Assembly: GCA_026260175.1 (NCBI GenBank)
Contig: JAKCWW010000822.1
Location: 18,116-82,115 of the forward strand
DNA length: 64,000 bases
Direction: 5' to 3'
From: Reticulitermes lucifugus
Taxonomy: Eukaryota > Arthropoda > Insecta > Blattodea > Rhinotermitidae
The notes beneath the pieces were generated by a model that saw only the letters and a list, made by a program, of their open reading frames with translations, did no database searches and was not told the DNA's origin. Below, piece after piece: positions 34,564 to 46,129 of the stretch. The translations under genes were made by a program, and so were the position numbers. Each line of letters begins with the position of its first letter. Positions within the stretch are counted from its first letter, which is position 1.

Positions 34564-35551
34564 CTTAATTTTTTCAATTTCAGTAGTTGAAATAATTTTA
34601 TGACCATGAAAATTTCAAGAATTATTTCTTTTAAATATGAATTAAGATCATTCACGAGTTGACGTAAATTTAAATTTCAGTGACTGTTAGAAAGCATAAT
34701 TGAACCCATCAACCACTTTTTTCCGGCTCCTTAATTGCTTACTGTATATAAGAAAGGGGGGGGGGTCATCTGTTCCGTTGAATGTACTTTTCCTGTCTCT
34801 CATTTTTACAAGTTCCATGGTGTTTTTACTTTATTAAAGGAATTTGTATGACTACTGCAATGCTGTTTTGGGCTTCTTTTATGTCTTTATTCAGGATTCT
34901 ACGTACCTAATATAAAATTGTCTAAATCTGAGGTCATTACTCTTCGTGCTGAATAGGTTTACACTCCTCCCATGTTTACAAGGTACTTTTATTCCTTGTG
35001 TAATCCAGTCATTCTTTCAGTTGCCCTTTATTCTACCTTTATTGAAAAACTGGTTTCAAAAATGCTTACGAAAGACCACAAAAATAAATTAGACATTTTA
35101 TATGAATCGCTATCTTCATGAAGAGATGCGCATTTTTAATTTTCTAGCGGAATCAGTAAATTAATATTTGTTTCATTATCTACTATTCTAGTTCTCTGTT
35201 TGAAAGGTATTATGTTTCTTGCTGCATAAATATTATTAACTGTAAGCAATTCGGTAGCATGGCTTGATAGGCCATTTACTATGGGGGCGTCGGGCAGATG
35301 TTGGTAGCTTACTGACTTAAATATCTTTAACCAGTTCTAATGTTTAAAAACTATAATCGTCTTTAAGTATGAAGTTAATCATAGCTTATTGGAAAATATT
35401 AGAGCAAAAAACCCAAGACAGTTTCCAAAATAATGAAGTTTGTAAGATAACCCTCAAAAGAAAGAAATTTCGAAAGTTTTGCAATTGCATTTAGATATAT
35501 CAGGAAAATACAGTAATAAAATTAAATAAATTCTTGGTAATAGATTTTATA

Positions 35552-35828
35552 AAGGTGAAGGTAAAGGTGCATGCGTTGAAGGATTATGGGGAAGTGAAAG
35601 TACAGCTCCCCTCTTTCTTAAACTTCGTCCTTGATGGATATGATTGGTTAAGTTCACTTTCTTGCCTCTTTACCCGGAAAAGAATCCCCGATATCCGTTG
35701 ATTATGAGGATGGCTGTGCCCCGGAGCCCGTCTAGATAATTTGGAGAAGAGAAAAATTTCTTGCTTCTGCCGGGAATCGAACCATGTTTCCTCGAAAGTG
35801 AAGACCGTTGCGTAATCACTATACTGAC
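35552..35828 (-). mobile_element. SINE-1 copy
   Basis: The tail AGGTGAAGGTAAAGGTGCAT is at the left, then TGCGTTGAAGGATTATGGGG, CTCTTTACCCGGAAAAGAAT, CCCCGATATCCGTTGATTAT and CCCCGGAGCCCGTCTAG. The head is GCCGGGAATCGAACCATG and CGTAATCACTATACTGAC. It is more diverged than the copy at 32942 and lies at or near the 5' limit of the visible LINE-B. Confidence 0.8.
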
Positions 35829-37157
35829 TTTAAAAACTGATTATTTCCTCAGATAGACAAAAAATTCTCGTACTTTTATGTATGTCAAATTTTAATTCTG
35901 CGATGACAACCTAACACAACCAAGTATTGAACCAGATGAATTCCGTCCACAACCGTACCTTAAGATGGAGTACAAGGCCGTAAAGTCACGGAAGTAAACT
36001 ATTTATTCTTAGCCTCGAAACTATAAAGATGGCGGTGGTTAATTTCACGCTTCGGACGGATTTATCTTAGCGAATTGCTATAGTACTCTACGTGTAAGCT
36101 CATTTAGGTTACAGGACCGTTCTGAATAAGGTCTTTCCATATGTACTACGTTCTTTTAGCGCTTTAAATAAAACTTATTAAAGACCTTTTTATTTGGAAT
36201 CGTCAACACTGCATCCTGAATGCTATGGTGTTCCAGAAAATCCTTCTTGGTGGCAAACTTTGATTAAAGCTGTTCTGATATAGGGACAGATAATTAACAT
36301 CATATTTATATAGGATTCTGACAATATTATATCACGTTTGGAATAATTTACTGTTTGAACTTCCTGAACTGTTAGTTTTTAAAATAAAATTAGGAACATT
36401 ATGTGACAGGTACTGGATCATTATGTGAAAACCCCATTGAGTTTTGACCTCTAGTCTTTGCCTATGTGACCCAGCTGATAAGGTGTTTCGCTTACCTTTT
36501 TACCTGAGGACGGGGAAAAATGTTGTTTACGAAATGAGTGAATGAATGAATAAATGGTTTATTAATTTATGCGGGAATTTAGGTTTTTGCCACGGTGTAC
36601 TGTGACATTCAATCTTCTGTAATGTTGCACAGTGTCCGCGGCTAGGTTGTTACAGACGTTTCGGGACAGCGTGTCGTTCCATACTTAAAAGCTTAAGATG
36701 TCCGCTGACGCTGCGCAAAATCTCAGAATATCGAAGAGCTTCCTCGTGTATGTCGACGAGACCTAGTGGTTCTAAATTTATTTTAAAAGCGAATGGTATT
36801 TTGTATAAAAACAGTGGATGCTCTCAAAAGTAACAGCACCTTTTATTTGTGAATTTTTAATGTAAAATTCATCTACTGCTACCTACGTTTTTCAAATGGC
36901 TTCTTTCTTGAATTATCGGCCTATATTGCATGTATTAATTAAGTGTAAATTTGGAAATGTCAACATCATGGTGTATATATATTTTTTCAGCTGAACGCTG
37001 TTATCCTAAATCGCTGAACGACTATCAGCTTCTTAGGAGAAAATATGGTTCACGATATTAACTTTGTTTTTGACAATATAGGTGGCTTTATTTCAGCTCT
37101 ATAATACTGCAAGACAGCGTTACTTGGAAGAACGCAGTCTTGGCCTAATCAGGTTAT
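35829..37157. other. Nothing recognised
   Basis: No gene. Possibly more LINE-B lies just right of the SINE, but similarity is too weak to claim. A short AATG-type simple repeat is at about 36533-36555. Confidence 0.45.
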
Positions 37158-37262
37158 TTCCAACAATTTGCCTAGACGGACTGGTGAAGTCACAGCGAAC
37201 ATCAGCGAGGTCAGTCGCCGTACGGGCCGAGTTTCGGGTAATTCCACGTGTCAAATACGAGT
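37158..37262 (+). repeat. Repeat K fragment
   Basis: CAACAATTTGCCTAGACGGA (37160-37179) followed by CTGGTGAAGTCACAGCG reads T-I-C-L-D-G-L-V-K-S, close to the same segment at 38103 (T-F/I-C-L-D-G-L-K-E-I). The distal part reads G-R-V-S-G-like sequence, as expected for this repeat. Confidence 0.45.
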
Positions 37263-38102
37263 CTTACAGCGACACTAACCTGCTTGGTCTGAGCGTGTCG
37301 TCATCATCATCATCATCATCATCAAAATTTTCATGCTCAAAACCAGGCACCGTAACCACAACAAACCGTATATGATGTTTAAGTATTTATTCGTTTTGTG
37401 TAGCGTAATCAGTGCAGAATAAACGTGTTCAGCTTGCAGCCTAGCATGGAGCAGAATGTAGCAGTTTGCTGCTCTCTTTAGATTGCTACTAACATTGCAA
37501 GCGTCCTGATTTATAGGCCTACTTACCTTGGGTAGCGGGAGATGCTGTCTTGTTCTGATAATACAGTGGTCTTGTTATCATTCATGGCGAGTACATCTGT
37601 AACGCTACCTAGTGAAACAGGATAGAAAAATGGGGTCAGAATGAGGTAGAAATAAAGTTCACATTTAAAAGTTGGCAGAGGACGGACACATGAGCTTGTC
37701 ATATTGCAGTGTCTGGCACGGAGCACGTGGAGCTACAATGAAAGCAGTTCACTGTCTGTGAAATTTGTAGTTGAAGTTGCGTTTCTACGGTGTTGCAATT
37801 GTACGGAGTACAGAATTCGTGTGGAGTGAAATCCCACAACCTAGCCATTTTACTGGGTTGAGAAGATGCACGCTGACATCTTAGGGTGAGTAAATTCAGG
37901 AATAAAATAAGAAATCGATATGAGTTAGGTTTTTTGAGACACCATAAAGTTTACTTGGGAAAGCTAGATGTATTTATTTATTATAATTTATCTAATGTCA
38001 CTATCAGAATTTTAAAATATGTGGCGTCGAATTTTAAAGAGGATTGCTCGGTGATGAATTGGACAGTGTTCGGAAGGAAGCGGTCACGTTCCAGTCGATG
38101 TG
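37263..38102. other. No gene recognised; (TCA)n inside
   Basis: Carries a (TCA)n microsatellite at 37300-37324 and a TAGGCCTA at 37514-37521; otherwise no recognisable structure. Confidence 0.45.
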
Positions 38103-38190
38103 CTATCTCAACATTTGCCTGGATGGTCTAAAGGAAATCACAAGAAACGTAATAACGATACGAAGTGTCTCGTCAAAAATTCGAACCAAG
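38103..38190 (+). repeat. Repeat K fragment
   Basis: ATCTCAACATTTGCCTGGAT followed by GGTCTAAAGGAAATCACAAG matches the reading C-L-D-G-L-x-x-x-T-x-N and extends to CAAAAATTCGAACC, which corresponds to the conserved end of this repeat. Confidence 0.45.
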
Positions 38191-38866
38191 TAACTCCCGA
38201 ATATAAATAAAAATCTTATCACCTGAGTCACCTCGGTCGATACCCGCAGGAATGCAGACGAGAGTAGATATCAATATACATAGAGTAGCTCAAAGGTCAC
38301 TTGTTACTCTAACACTGTAGGCATCGAGTGTCACATGACTTTTACCCCACTCCATATAGCCCATTTTACAAAAACAGAATTCAGTTGACTGTAGATGCTG
38401 TTTAGTGATGGATTTATTCGAATGTGTGTTTCGTGAAAGCAAGGAGTTCTTGACAAGCCGAGCAAGAGTTACTCTTCGTCAGCGGAGTTTGTTAGTAAAC
38501 AAGACAAATTATATTGACATGAACCAAGTTAGCGAATTAGTAGAGATTTTGAAAGCAAATTAGTGAATTACTAGAGGCTTCCTGGCTTTGACTGCTTGGA
38601 TTGTGCAGATTGTGGTACTGTAAGATTTTAAACTGTATATTATTGCTGTTCGATACCGATATTCGTGAGAAATATGCTACTTCCTTTTTCACGGTTGACG
38701 GAAATACTTTCAGGTAGGGACTGGCTTTGTTTCTATTAAGTTATGTCTTTGTTATGAAGTTAAGATCTTGGTTAATTTGCTAGTATTTAGGCATAGGTTA
38801 ATAAGCTACTAAATTATCTACAGAACTAGTTTCTTAGCGAAAGATTTTCTCTGTGTGTCACTAAGG
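38191..38866. other. Nothing recognised
   Basis: AT-rich sequence with no gene or repeat that I can support. Confidence 0.4.
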
Positions 38867-39100
38867 AAGCCGATCCCAGTGGCCGCGCGGTCTAAGGCGT
38901 GGGTCTACGGCCACTCGCTTGCTGGGATTGNNNNNNNNNNNNNNNNNNNNNNNNNNNNNNNNNNNNNNNNNNNNNNNNNNCGGGCTGGTCACTCGTCCAG
39001 AGGAGTCCTACCGACTGTGGTGTGTCTAAAGTGTGATCATGAAGCCTCGAAAAATGAGGAGGCCTAGGACCCCTAGGGGCTGTTGAGCCATAGGAAAAAA
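38867..39100 (+). mobile_element. SINE-2 copy, interrupted by a gap
   Basis: Plus-strand copy with an excellent head: CCGATCCCAGTGGCCGCGCG followed by GTCTAAGGCGTGGGTCT, resembling the A-box half of a Leu/Ser-type tRNA, then CCACTCGCTTGCTGGGATTG. After 50 N it continues GGGCTGGTCACTCGTCCAGA, GGAGTCCTACCGACTGTGGT, GAAGCCTCGAAAAATGAGGA and ends with GGGGCTGTTGAGCCATAGG and an A-run. Confidence 0.85.
38931..38980. other. Assembly gap of 50 N
   Basis: Lies in the middle of a SINE-2 copy; by comparison with 29506-29757 about 70 bp, including the B box, should be missing. Confidence 0.95.
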
Positions 39101-40194
39101 ATCGTTAAGGAAGTAATTAGACACATCAAATTTAGTGTGTGATTTTAAATTGATTTCTACACTACTTATTCCCAGTTTTCATCGCTATAGAATAACAAAT
39201 AACAGCAGCAGTAATATGCGTCTTTGTCAATATACGTCGCACAACAATCAAAAGGTAAAACTTAAATGTGTCATTTCTACATTCTACAACCCGAATTTTT
39301 GTTTATGATAGGCCCAGTGAAAATTTATAACTTGGAACCGATGTTTACCGGATCAACAATCCAATCAGCATTGCACGGTGCCATCAACAACCGGCCGATT
39401 AAGTATGTTATCTACACTCATTCCTTTATTACACTGATCTGTGTGTCGGAAATCAAAATAATATCTCCCTTATTTGTTTATTTACTGTGACAAATTTCTA
39501 ATAATTTACGAAAACCTCTATTGAAGTGCATATGTAATATTGTTTTGGATATTAGATTCCGAAAGTTTGCGGTCAGTAGGTTAACACTTTAGTGATTAAT
39601 GTTCGATATATCGATATGTAAACTACGGTGTCTTGTAACGCAAATATGTGTCAACATTCTTATTTCTCAAAGGATTAAGCCTGGTCATTGTATACGAAAA
39701 ACGTACTTAACTGCGTGGCATAGTGATGGTTTATCTCGTTATTTTATAATAGAGCGAAACTTGGAGACTTGTTAAGAGTAAGTGTGGAACTCATACATAC
39801 TTTTGAGGGAATTTTGCATCGTAACGTAAAATAAAATATGTTACGGAGGAGGGTGGGCTACCATAAACAGCATCCACAGATCATAAACCATACTTTGTTC
39901 TTACAAATTTTACACATACTGACAAAGTGACTAAAAACCCGTACATTAAAAGTCATTAATTAAATATGATGAAAACGGGCCGTATTTTCAAAATAGTATG
40001 TGTCATTTTCTGTTACTTACAATAAAACCAGGCGACATTGTTAAATTAGCATAAGTAAGCAAATCTATGATTCCCTCAATTATATACTCGACTAAATTTA
40101 AAAAATGAACTATTTGCTACTTCTTGTCACTAATGTTCGGCGTATCCCAGTCAACATAACGCCTAGACTACAAGCTAGAATAACGAGGAAACAT
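39101..40194. other. Nothing recognised
   Basis: No frame, repeat or RNA signal that I can support. The 74-codon plus frame at 39266-39490 has no known domain. Confidence 0.45.
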
Positions 40195-40415
40195 TTTTCA
40201 ATTCCTGGCAAAGCCAAAAAATGTTTCTTCACCAAAGCATCCAGACCCTCTCTGAAGCCCACCCAGCCTTCTATTCAATGGTTCTTTCCCTGAAAGAAAA
40301 GCGGTCGGGGCGTCAAGCTGACCACTCACCTCCTTCCAGTACCGAGGTTAGGACTGACTGTCCCCAGTATGAATTTATAGCGTGTAGGGAGGCAACATTA
40401 TTTTATACTCGCTCT
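40195..40415 (+). mobile_element. SINE-1 copy, 5' truncated
   Basis: Starts within the B-box region (TTTTCAATTCCTGGC) and continues through TTCTTCACCAAAGCATCCAG, GCCCACCCAGCCTTCTATTC, AAAGCGGTCGGGGCGTCAAG, CTGACCACTCACCTCCTTCC, AGTACCGAGGTTAGGACTGA. The order of blocks is that of the copy at 18102. Confidence 0.8.
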
Positions 40416-41829
40416 GTAAGCCTATTGTAGCTACCAGCTCCTCGTGTGTTGGCTCCAGATATTTTCAACATATACGTGCAACTAATTCAGAGTAAGTTCT
40501 GCTGAAAGAGACAATAAAGAAGGCGGTTATTTTAGCGATATTAATGTAGTTAATTTCGTTTAGCATTTCTATGAGTACGACATATCTCATCAAAAAATAT
40601 TTCTATAAGCATTTTAAATTATAACGGTTCGGCTACTTATATGGTAGGCGTACAGCTTAATTTACAAGTCACACTTAATGTAACTGATAATTTCCTTTAT
40701 TTCCATGACCCACAAATGTGTTCCTATAGCTTAGACACTAGCATGTTTCAAAACGTTCCACAGGGCGTCGAATTCAGATTGATTCTAAGGAAGCAGGAAA
40801 GTAATAAGGGAAATAAACTGAGATCAGTGTTTCGACTTAGAGTGTAAAAATTAACAGGAGGCAGGAGATAATTTTATGATGAGAATCTACGTAATTTATA
40901 GTATTTTAAAGAAATATTTAATTTTGCAGCTGTATTAGGGTATGTTACATGTAGAATGTAACTAAATTACTGCTGGAACCTAATGTCTTATATAGCAGAA
41001 TGTGTTGTGAAAGAGGCTCCATCCCATCCTGCACTATATGTCATCTGTTTTTATTAATCTACAACATCGGCTGTCCAAACACATGCACCTGCACAACTTT
41101 CACGTTTTAGTTTCACTGTCTGAGTGACACTATCGGCCATTTCAGAGTTTTGTGCATTAATGAATGTCCAAGCATGGCTTGCTGCGTCAGTGCTGCATAA
41201 ATATAAACTGATAAAGTAATGAACGTAGAGCCGGCTCAGCTGCAGTGGTTAGTTGTGAGTTTCCCAGCACCTAACTTACGAAACCAGGAACTGAAACCAA
41301 TTCATAAACTTAGAATGTGGCTGTTCATTCTTAAAATTGCAGCTGCTGCTGCTGCTGCTACTACTACTACTACTACTACCACTATTACTGCTGCTGCTCG
41401 TGCTTAGTTGACATACTAGGGCATATCTGAACCGGACCGTCCGTGGATACAGTTAGCTCCAGGAAATAGAAGCAACTTATTACCTTTCATATTTTTATCT
41501 CACGGCGGCAGCAAAGCCACCTTCCCAAAAATTTATAATTTTAAGTCAAAATAAGTGATAATAATAGAGGCAATATACGTATCACGTAACATTGTTGAGC
41601 TCTCGCGTAATCATTTTTTCGTGGAAAAGCAGCACTACCTTCTGTGTATTAAACTGCGTATGTAACTGTCAACAAAACAAATATATTGGAATGCCGTAAA
41701 AATGCAACAGTGTATTTCCTTTGTATTGTTGAGCCACATGCTGCTGTCAACAATATGGAACTTGAGGGTTGCCATGGAAGCACATCAATGGACATTATTT
41801 TCGTGGTTGTGGGGACTACAAAATATTTA
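40416..41829. other. No gene recognised; compound trinucleotide repeat
   Basis: Holds the microsatellite at 41339-41399. The plus frame 41219-41407 with its A and T runs is simply a translation of it. Confidence 0.45.
41339..41399 (+). repeat. (GCT)n(ACT)n compound microsatellite
   Basis: GCAGCTGCTGCTGCTGCTGC followed by nine-odd ACT units, an ACCACTATT interruption and ACTGCTGCTGCT. Confidence 0.95.
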
Positions 41830-42062
41830 TCACTTATGTCAGTAATATAAACGTAATTTTCTTCATGTAAATTACCCGATATCTTTGTCCGATTTTAAAC
41901 ACATTTTGATTTTCTCGACAGACTTAAATAAAAGTTTCCAATATTAAGTTTCACAAAAATCTGTCCATTTGGAAGCGAGTTGATACACACGGATAGAAGA
42001 ATAGACGAACAGACACACAGAAATAAGTAAGTGCTTTACGCGACTTTTGTTAGGCACCTAGA
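41830..42062 (+). repeat. Repeat R, diverged partial copy
   Basis: TTCTTCATGTAAATTACCCG corresponds to TTTTCATGTAAAGTACCCG of copy 1; TTTCTCGACAG and CACAAAAATCTGTCCATTTG follow at matching distances, then GAACAGACACACAG and GCGACTTTTGTTAGGCACC. More of the 5' part may extend left but is too diverged to place. Confidence 0.6.
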
Positions 42063-44625
42063 CTGTCCAATTTGTGTCATTACTTTAGCTTGTCACAATT
42101 CTTCAGCTTTAATTGCTGTTACTAAAATTATTAATGTTTTATTAGTGGTAATAATGATATAATCTGTCATTATGAATTATGAAATTGCTCAGGTTGTTTT
42201 CTTAATGTGTCAATTAGAGCGTTTTAAATCCACAAGCTTCATAATGGTGAATGTACTTGCCACGAGTATATAAACGTTTCAACTATGAATGCTGCTTGTT
42301 TCTTAACAACTCTGGTAGGGGCTTTACATCCGCAAAAACTATAAAATATGTACGAATAGCAGTGCTATTTGGTTTGCAGCCGCTTCATCGACTAAGTGCC
42401 CTTGTGTCTTTAATTTTTCTGTCTCAATTTTTGCAGAGCTAAAGAAGGCAGAATAAAAATGGTTTTGCCAACAATAAAAATATTCAATGAAAAGGAGCAG
42501 TTTGAGTTGTTTTCTTTCATTGTGTTCCGGAAATCTTTACGTTTGATTTCGCTTTGTGCTTTGTGATAAGTTTGAATTGAAAATATTAGGTAGTTAGTAT
42601 GACGGCAGGAGAAAAAGCTGGTGATTCTAGAAACGCTGATATTTTATTTAAAATTTTGGCATTCTATTAAGCAAATTCTGTACGTTCCCTCCACCGATGT
42701 TATTACATATAGTGCAATTAGTGGAAAATTTAGCAACAAAAAAGATTTTTTATCAGTCTAAGAATAGGAATGTGTTTTCACTAGTGAATGTACATCATAA
42801 AATCCGAATTATTGTTATTTCTTTATTTTCTCTTTGACAACTTGAAAGACTTGAGAGACAGTGCACGAAACTTCGTGAACGTGTCGCTAACATTATTGTC
42901 TGAACACTTCAGGTCGACATTCATTCGAGGTTTCCATGGTACCTACATATATTTTAGAAACGTAACAAGCACGCTCTAACATATTCTCTTACATATTGGT
43001 ATAGAGTAACCCACTGTAATTCCACACCTTATCTGAAGATACCTATAGAAAGGAACAACAATGTAATGAAGCTGTGTTCTCTTTATGTTCCTATTTAAGC
43101 ATATCCTCTATTGAAACTCGCTGCGGTTACGGAGCCATATACTTTTGTTGTGATGACTGGTGTGCTGGAAGCCACCAACATCCTTTTGTGCTAAGAACCT
43201 GACTCTTTACTGCATTATTGGACCAGCTTTCTGCTCTTGTTGATTATTAATTGCGCAGAGGATGTTGCTCAACACGTCGTACTTTAGAATTTCCAGCATG
43301 TAATAAGTGCTAACCTGTGTTATTAAAGATAAACATCATGCCTGTGACGTGCGAGGGAATTCGGAGCACAGTTACAGTCATTCTTACCCTCGGAAATATA
43401 CTGAAGCTACGGAGAGAAGGCCCATGCCTCGAAAATTTAAAGTACCTCCAAGCTGTTTTTACCCTTTCCAGCTTATTTCCCACAAACCAAGCAGCCATTC
43501 TTTTGACAGAAGAATTAGTAGAGTCAATCACGTGACAAGTATTCCTAGTGACAGAAGCTTTAAGCATGGTGCAATGGGCAGAAATCGCTGTGGGAAATGC
43601 AGTAGGTAAGAGGAGGAAACCCTGATTGTCGTCGTCCCTTCTACTCATGAGGTTCATTTCTGTGGTCTTAGCCGCAAATAAGTGTGAGCTTTATTCTTCG
43701 GCCAACTTTATTAATTGGAAATCTTTCACAGAGACACTCAGATATTGTCACCAAAAAATATAAGTTCTCTCTGTGGCGTAAGGTTAAATTTTCAGTTCCT
43801 TATTTTCAGTCATAATTAATTGATTATTTTGCACCATACAACGTCTTTCCGGCTATATAAGTTCAACTTTTACGAGATGTAACTTCAAGTGTAAAAGATG
43901 TTTACGCTGAAGTATATATGTGGCTTTAAATTTGTTAAGTTTTTCAGTATGTCAAGTGGTTTACATTTCTATGTATGAGGATGAGGTATTTGAAATACTG
44001 TCGGCATGCGACATACAGTTAGGACATTTATTTAAATTTCGCCGCTGCGGTCTGTGAAGTAGACTTGCTGCATATCCACAATTTTTATTCGCTGCAACCA
44101 GTAAGTAACAAGATAGAAAATATAACGTAGCAATATGTCGCTTCGGGTCTTTGCATCCTGGAAGCTACTCAGATGGTTATAACATTTAATGCACTGTTGT
44201 GACACTTTTTGGGCTGTTCACAATTCTGCGTGTATTATAGAACATTATTAATATTATTCGGATCTGTTATTATATTCCTTTCAAGATTATGCTAGTTCTG
44301 TGTCTACCTTGATACCTTTGTGTTGAATTTGTCGGTCATACATAATCACCAATCCTCACCCCGTCGAATATTTTGTTACCTGTGACTTACCAGGAATACT
44401 TAGTACAAAACGTTTGGTTATATTCGTGAACTATCTACAAAAACATTTTGAATTTCTAGACATCATAAATATTAAATATTGTGATTACATGTTTTTTTTA
44501 AACATGCATCACGTAAATCACATGAAGAATAAATGTCCAACTGCATAGGACGGTGATGTGTGAGTAACAAAATAAGTACTGCGTCATTAATTTATTACAT
44601 CACACCTTAGTAAATCTACAGAATA
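42063..44625. other. No gene recognised; stop-poor segment 43307-43657
   Basis: The segment 43307-43657 is open in two plus frames and one minus frame (100, 72 and 115 codons), which is unusual for this AT-rich window. A donor-like GTAGGTAAGAGG lies at 43601-43612 on the plus strand. I recognise no domain in any frame; it may be a piece of an unidentified repeat or an old exon. The rest shows nothing. Confidence 0.4.
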
Positions 44626-45920
44626 TTCCAAAAGTCGCTTTACCCGCAGAAGAAAGAGGTAGAAATAAATTAATTTAAGAGTCGTGTATTAAACGGTTTT
44701 CGAAATATCTATCATTTCACTGAGAAACGTTTCATAACATCAACTACGGAATTGGCAATGACGGTGCATAAAGTGCATCTCTCAGAGTCCGTCCCAGCAG
44801 CAGTTCGTAGGTGCTCAAGTCCCTCGCCTGCTGGGAAAAAAGTTATTAGTCATTATTTTCCACAAAGAAAGATTACATGGCGTGAGATCACATGATGGGG
44901 GATGCAGGCAACTGTATAACGCCGTACGATCCACTCCGGAAGATGTTTATTGAAGAAATCTGGATCTTCTACACTGTAATGCTGAGGCCGCCTTCTTGTT
45001 ATCAGATGATTTCTGTGTTGTCGTGCAGCGGACTTTTTCCTTCGTTCAAGCAAAACAACGTCACTTCATATTTCATGGTGTGTTCTCCCGTTAGAGTAAC
45101 GTCAATAAAATAAGGACCCACTATGCCACCGCTTCAAATCCCTCCCCAAAAAGTTAGACCGCGAAAATTTAATTTCTCCTGTATTAGTTCATGCATATTC
45201 CAGTCTCTCCAGTAAACAGAGTTTTTCCTATTTTTCGACGGTTACAATGGAAGAAAGGTTTGTCTGTCCACAAAGTGCGAAGAGGAAAGGAGGTTTTAGC
45301 CTCACAGCGAATTATAAACCATTCCACAGCGAATTCTTGCTTTTCGTCACAACTGTAATTTCTTAGCGCTTGTAAAAGATGAGGGCGGCACGGTTCCAAT
45401 TGCAATGCTTAAAAATTCGATAAATACTGGTAGGAGGAGTAACAAATGCCGAGTATTTCTACCGGAGAGATTTCTTCAGAGTTTTAAGCCGTAGTTTGGG
45501 AAAATGTGGTCAAATTTTCTTCAGTTAATGAAGTTCGGTTTCTTCCACTACTCGGAAAATCACGCACGCCTTCATGTCGCCTAAATAATTTATTTAAATC
45601 GTAAATTGCTGACCGATCTGGCTGAGGAGCATGAGGAAAGTTTTCATCAAATACTTCAAATACACGTACACAGTTTCCTTTTCTTTGTCCACCAAGATTG
45701 AAGAGAAATGCATGCAATTCTCTCTTCGTTTTCAGACAAACTACTGCTGATTCCTACAACTTACCTAAAACAACGAAATTCAGGGCCACATTAATGAAAG
45801 GTACGAAAATGAAAAAAAGCATAGACAAAGGCCTTTTAAGAAACTTAAAATTGTTTTGGTTTTTACACTTCGTAAGAAATTGACAGTAAATTTTCCTTGT
45901 TGGTGAAGCGACATTTGGAA
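44626..45920 (-). mobile_element. Mariner-like transposon, complete but inactive
   Basis: Terminal inverted repeats are TTCCAAAAGTCGCTTTACC (44626-44644) and GGTGAAGCGACATTTGGAA (45902-45920), 17 of 19 positions complementary. A TA precedes the left end; on the right it has become CA. The ~1.3 kb length is typical for mariner. The minus strand encodes a broken transposase: a helix-turn-helix region (R-V-F-E-V-F-D-E-N-F-P-H-A-P, then S-G-R-N-R-T-S-L-T-E-E-N, about 45660-45500), P-C-R-P-H-L-L-Q-A-L and E-W-F-I-I-R-C-E (about 45395-45310), S-F-P-L-R-T-L-W-T-D (first catalytic D, about 45270) and C-D-L-T-P-C-N-L-S-L-W (about 44890). Order fits the DUF4817-containing Tc1/mariner transposases. Multiple frameshifts and stops make it non-functional. 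Confidence 0.85.
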
Positions 45921-46129
45921 CACAGTGTATAGGTAAATAATTATTTATTTTGCCTCTCTTGGTCCTTTTCTTATCATGTAATTACATCAAATGGATTACA
46001 TATGTCCAGTGGGAAATGCGTGTTTTGAATTTATCTTCAAATTTTATCTCAAACTTTTTTCAACCGGAGGAAAAATCTGCAAGTTGTCATAAATTTACGT
46101 GGGCCTATATGCAAGGCGCTCGATTATTC
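45921..46129. other. Nothing clear
   Basis: Possibly a very diverged 5' continuation of the Repeat R copy that follows; alignment is not convincing. Confidence 0.35.

Larger units (their letters stand above)
32260..35545 (-). pseudogene. LINE-B reverse transcriptase fossil with two insertions
   Basis: On the minus strand, going down in coordinate, segments of one Jockey/CR1-like ORF2 appear in correct order: VNGLSSHATELLTVNN (about 35285-35238), W-I-T-Q-G-I-K (about 35006), I-L-N-K-D-I-K-E-A, N-K-V-K-T-P-W-N, T-T-E-I-E-K-I-K-S (about 34585); then, after an inserted LINE-A, Y-E-I-S-S-K-V-L-K-K (33544-33515), N-Y-N-S-I-S-L-L-T-A-F (about 33390), NAAFKVTDILF (about 33260); then, after an inserted SINE-1, AKTFDCVNYTL (32892-32860), G-L-F-K-R-L-E-L-L (about 32740) and ALRRYLNIHS near the end (about 32480). 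Stops and frameshifts throughout. Motif order fits endonuclease C-terminus, linker, reverse transcriptase and C-terminal domain. The SINE at 35552 may hide more of the 5' part. Confidence 0.85.
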
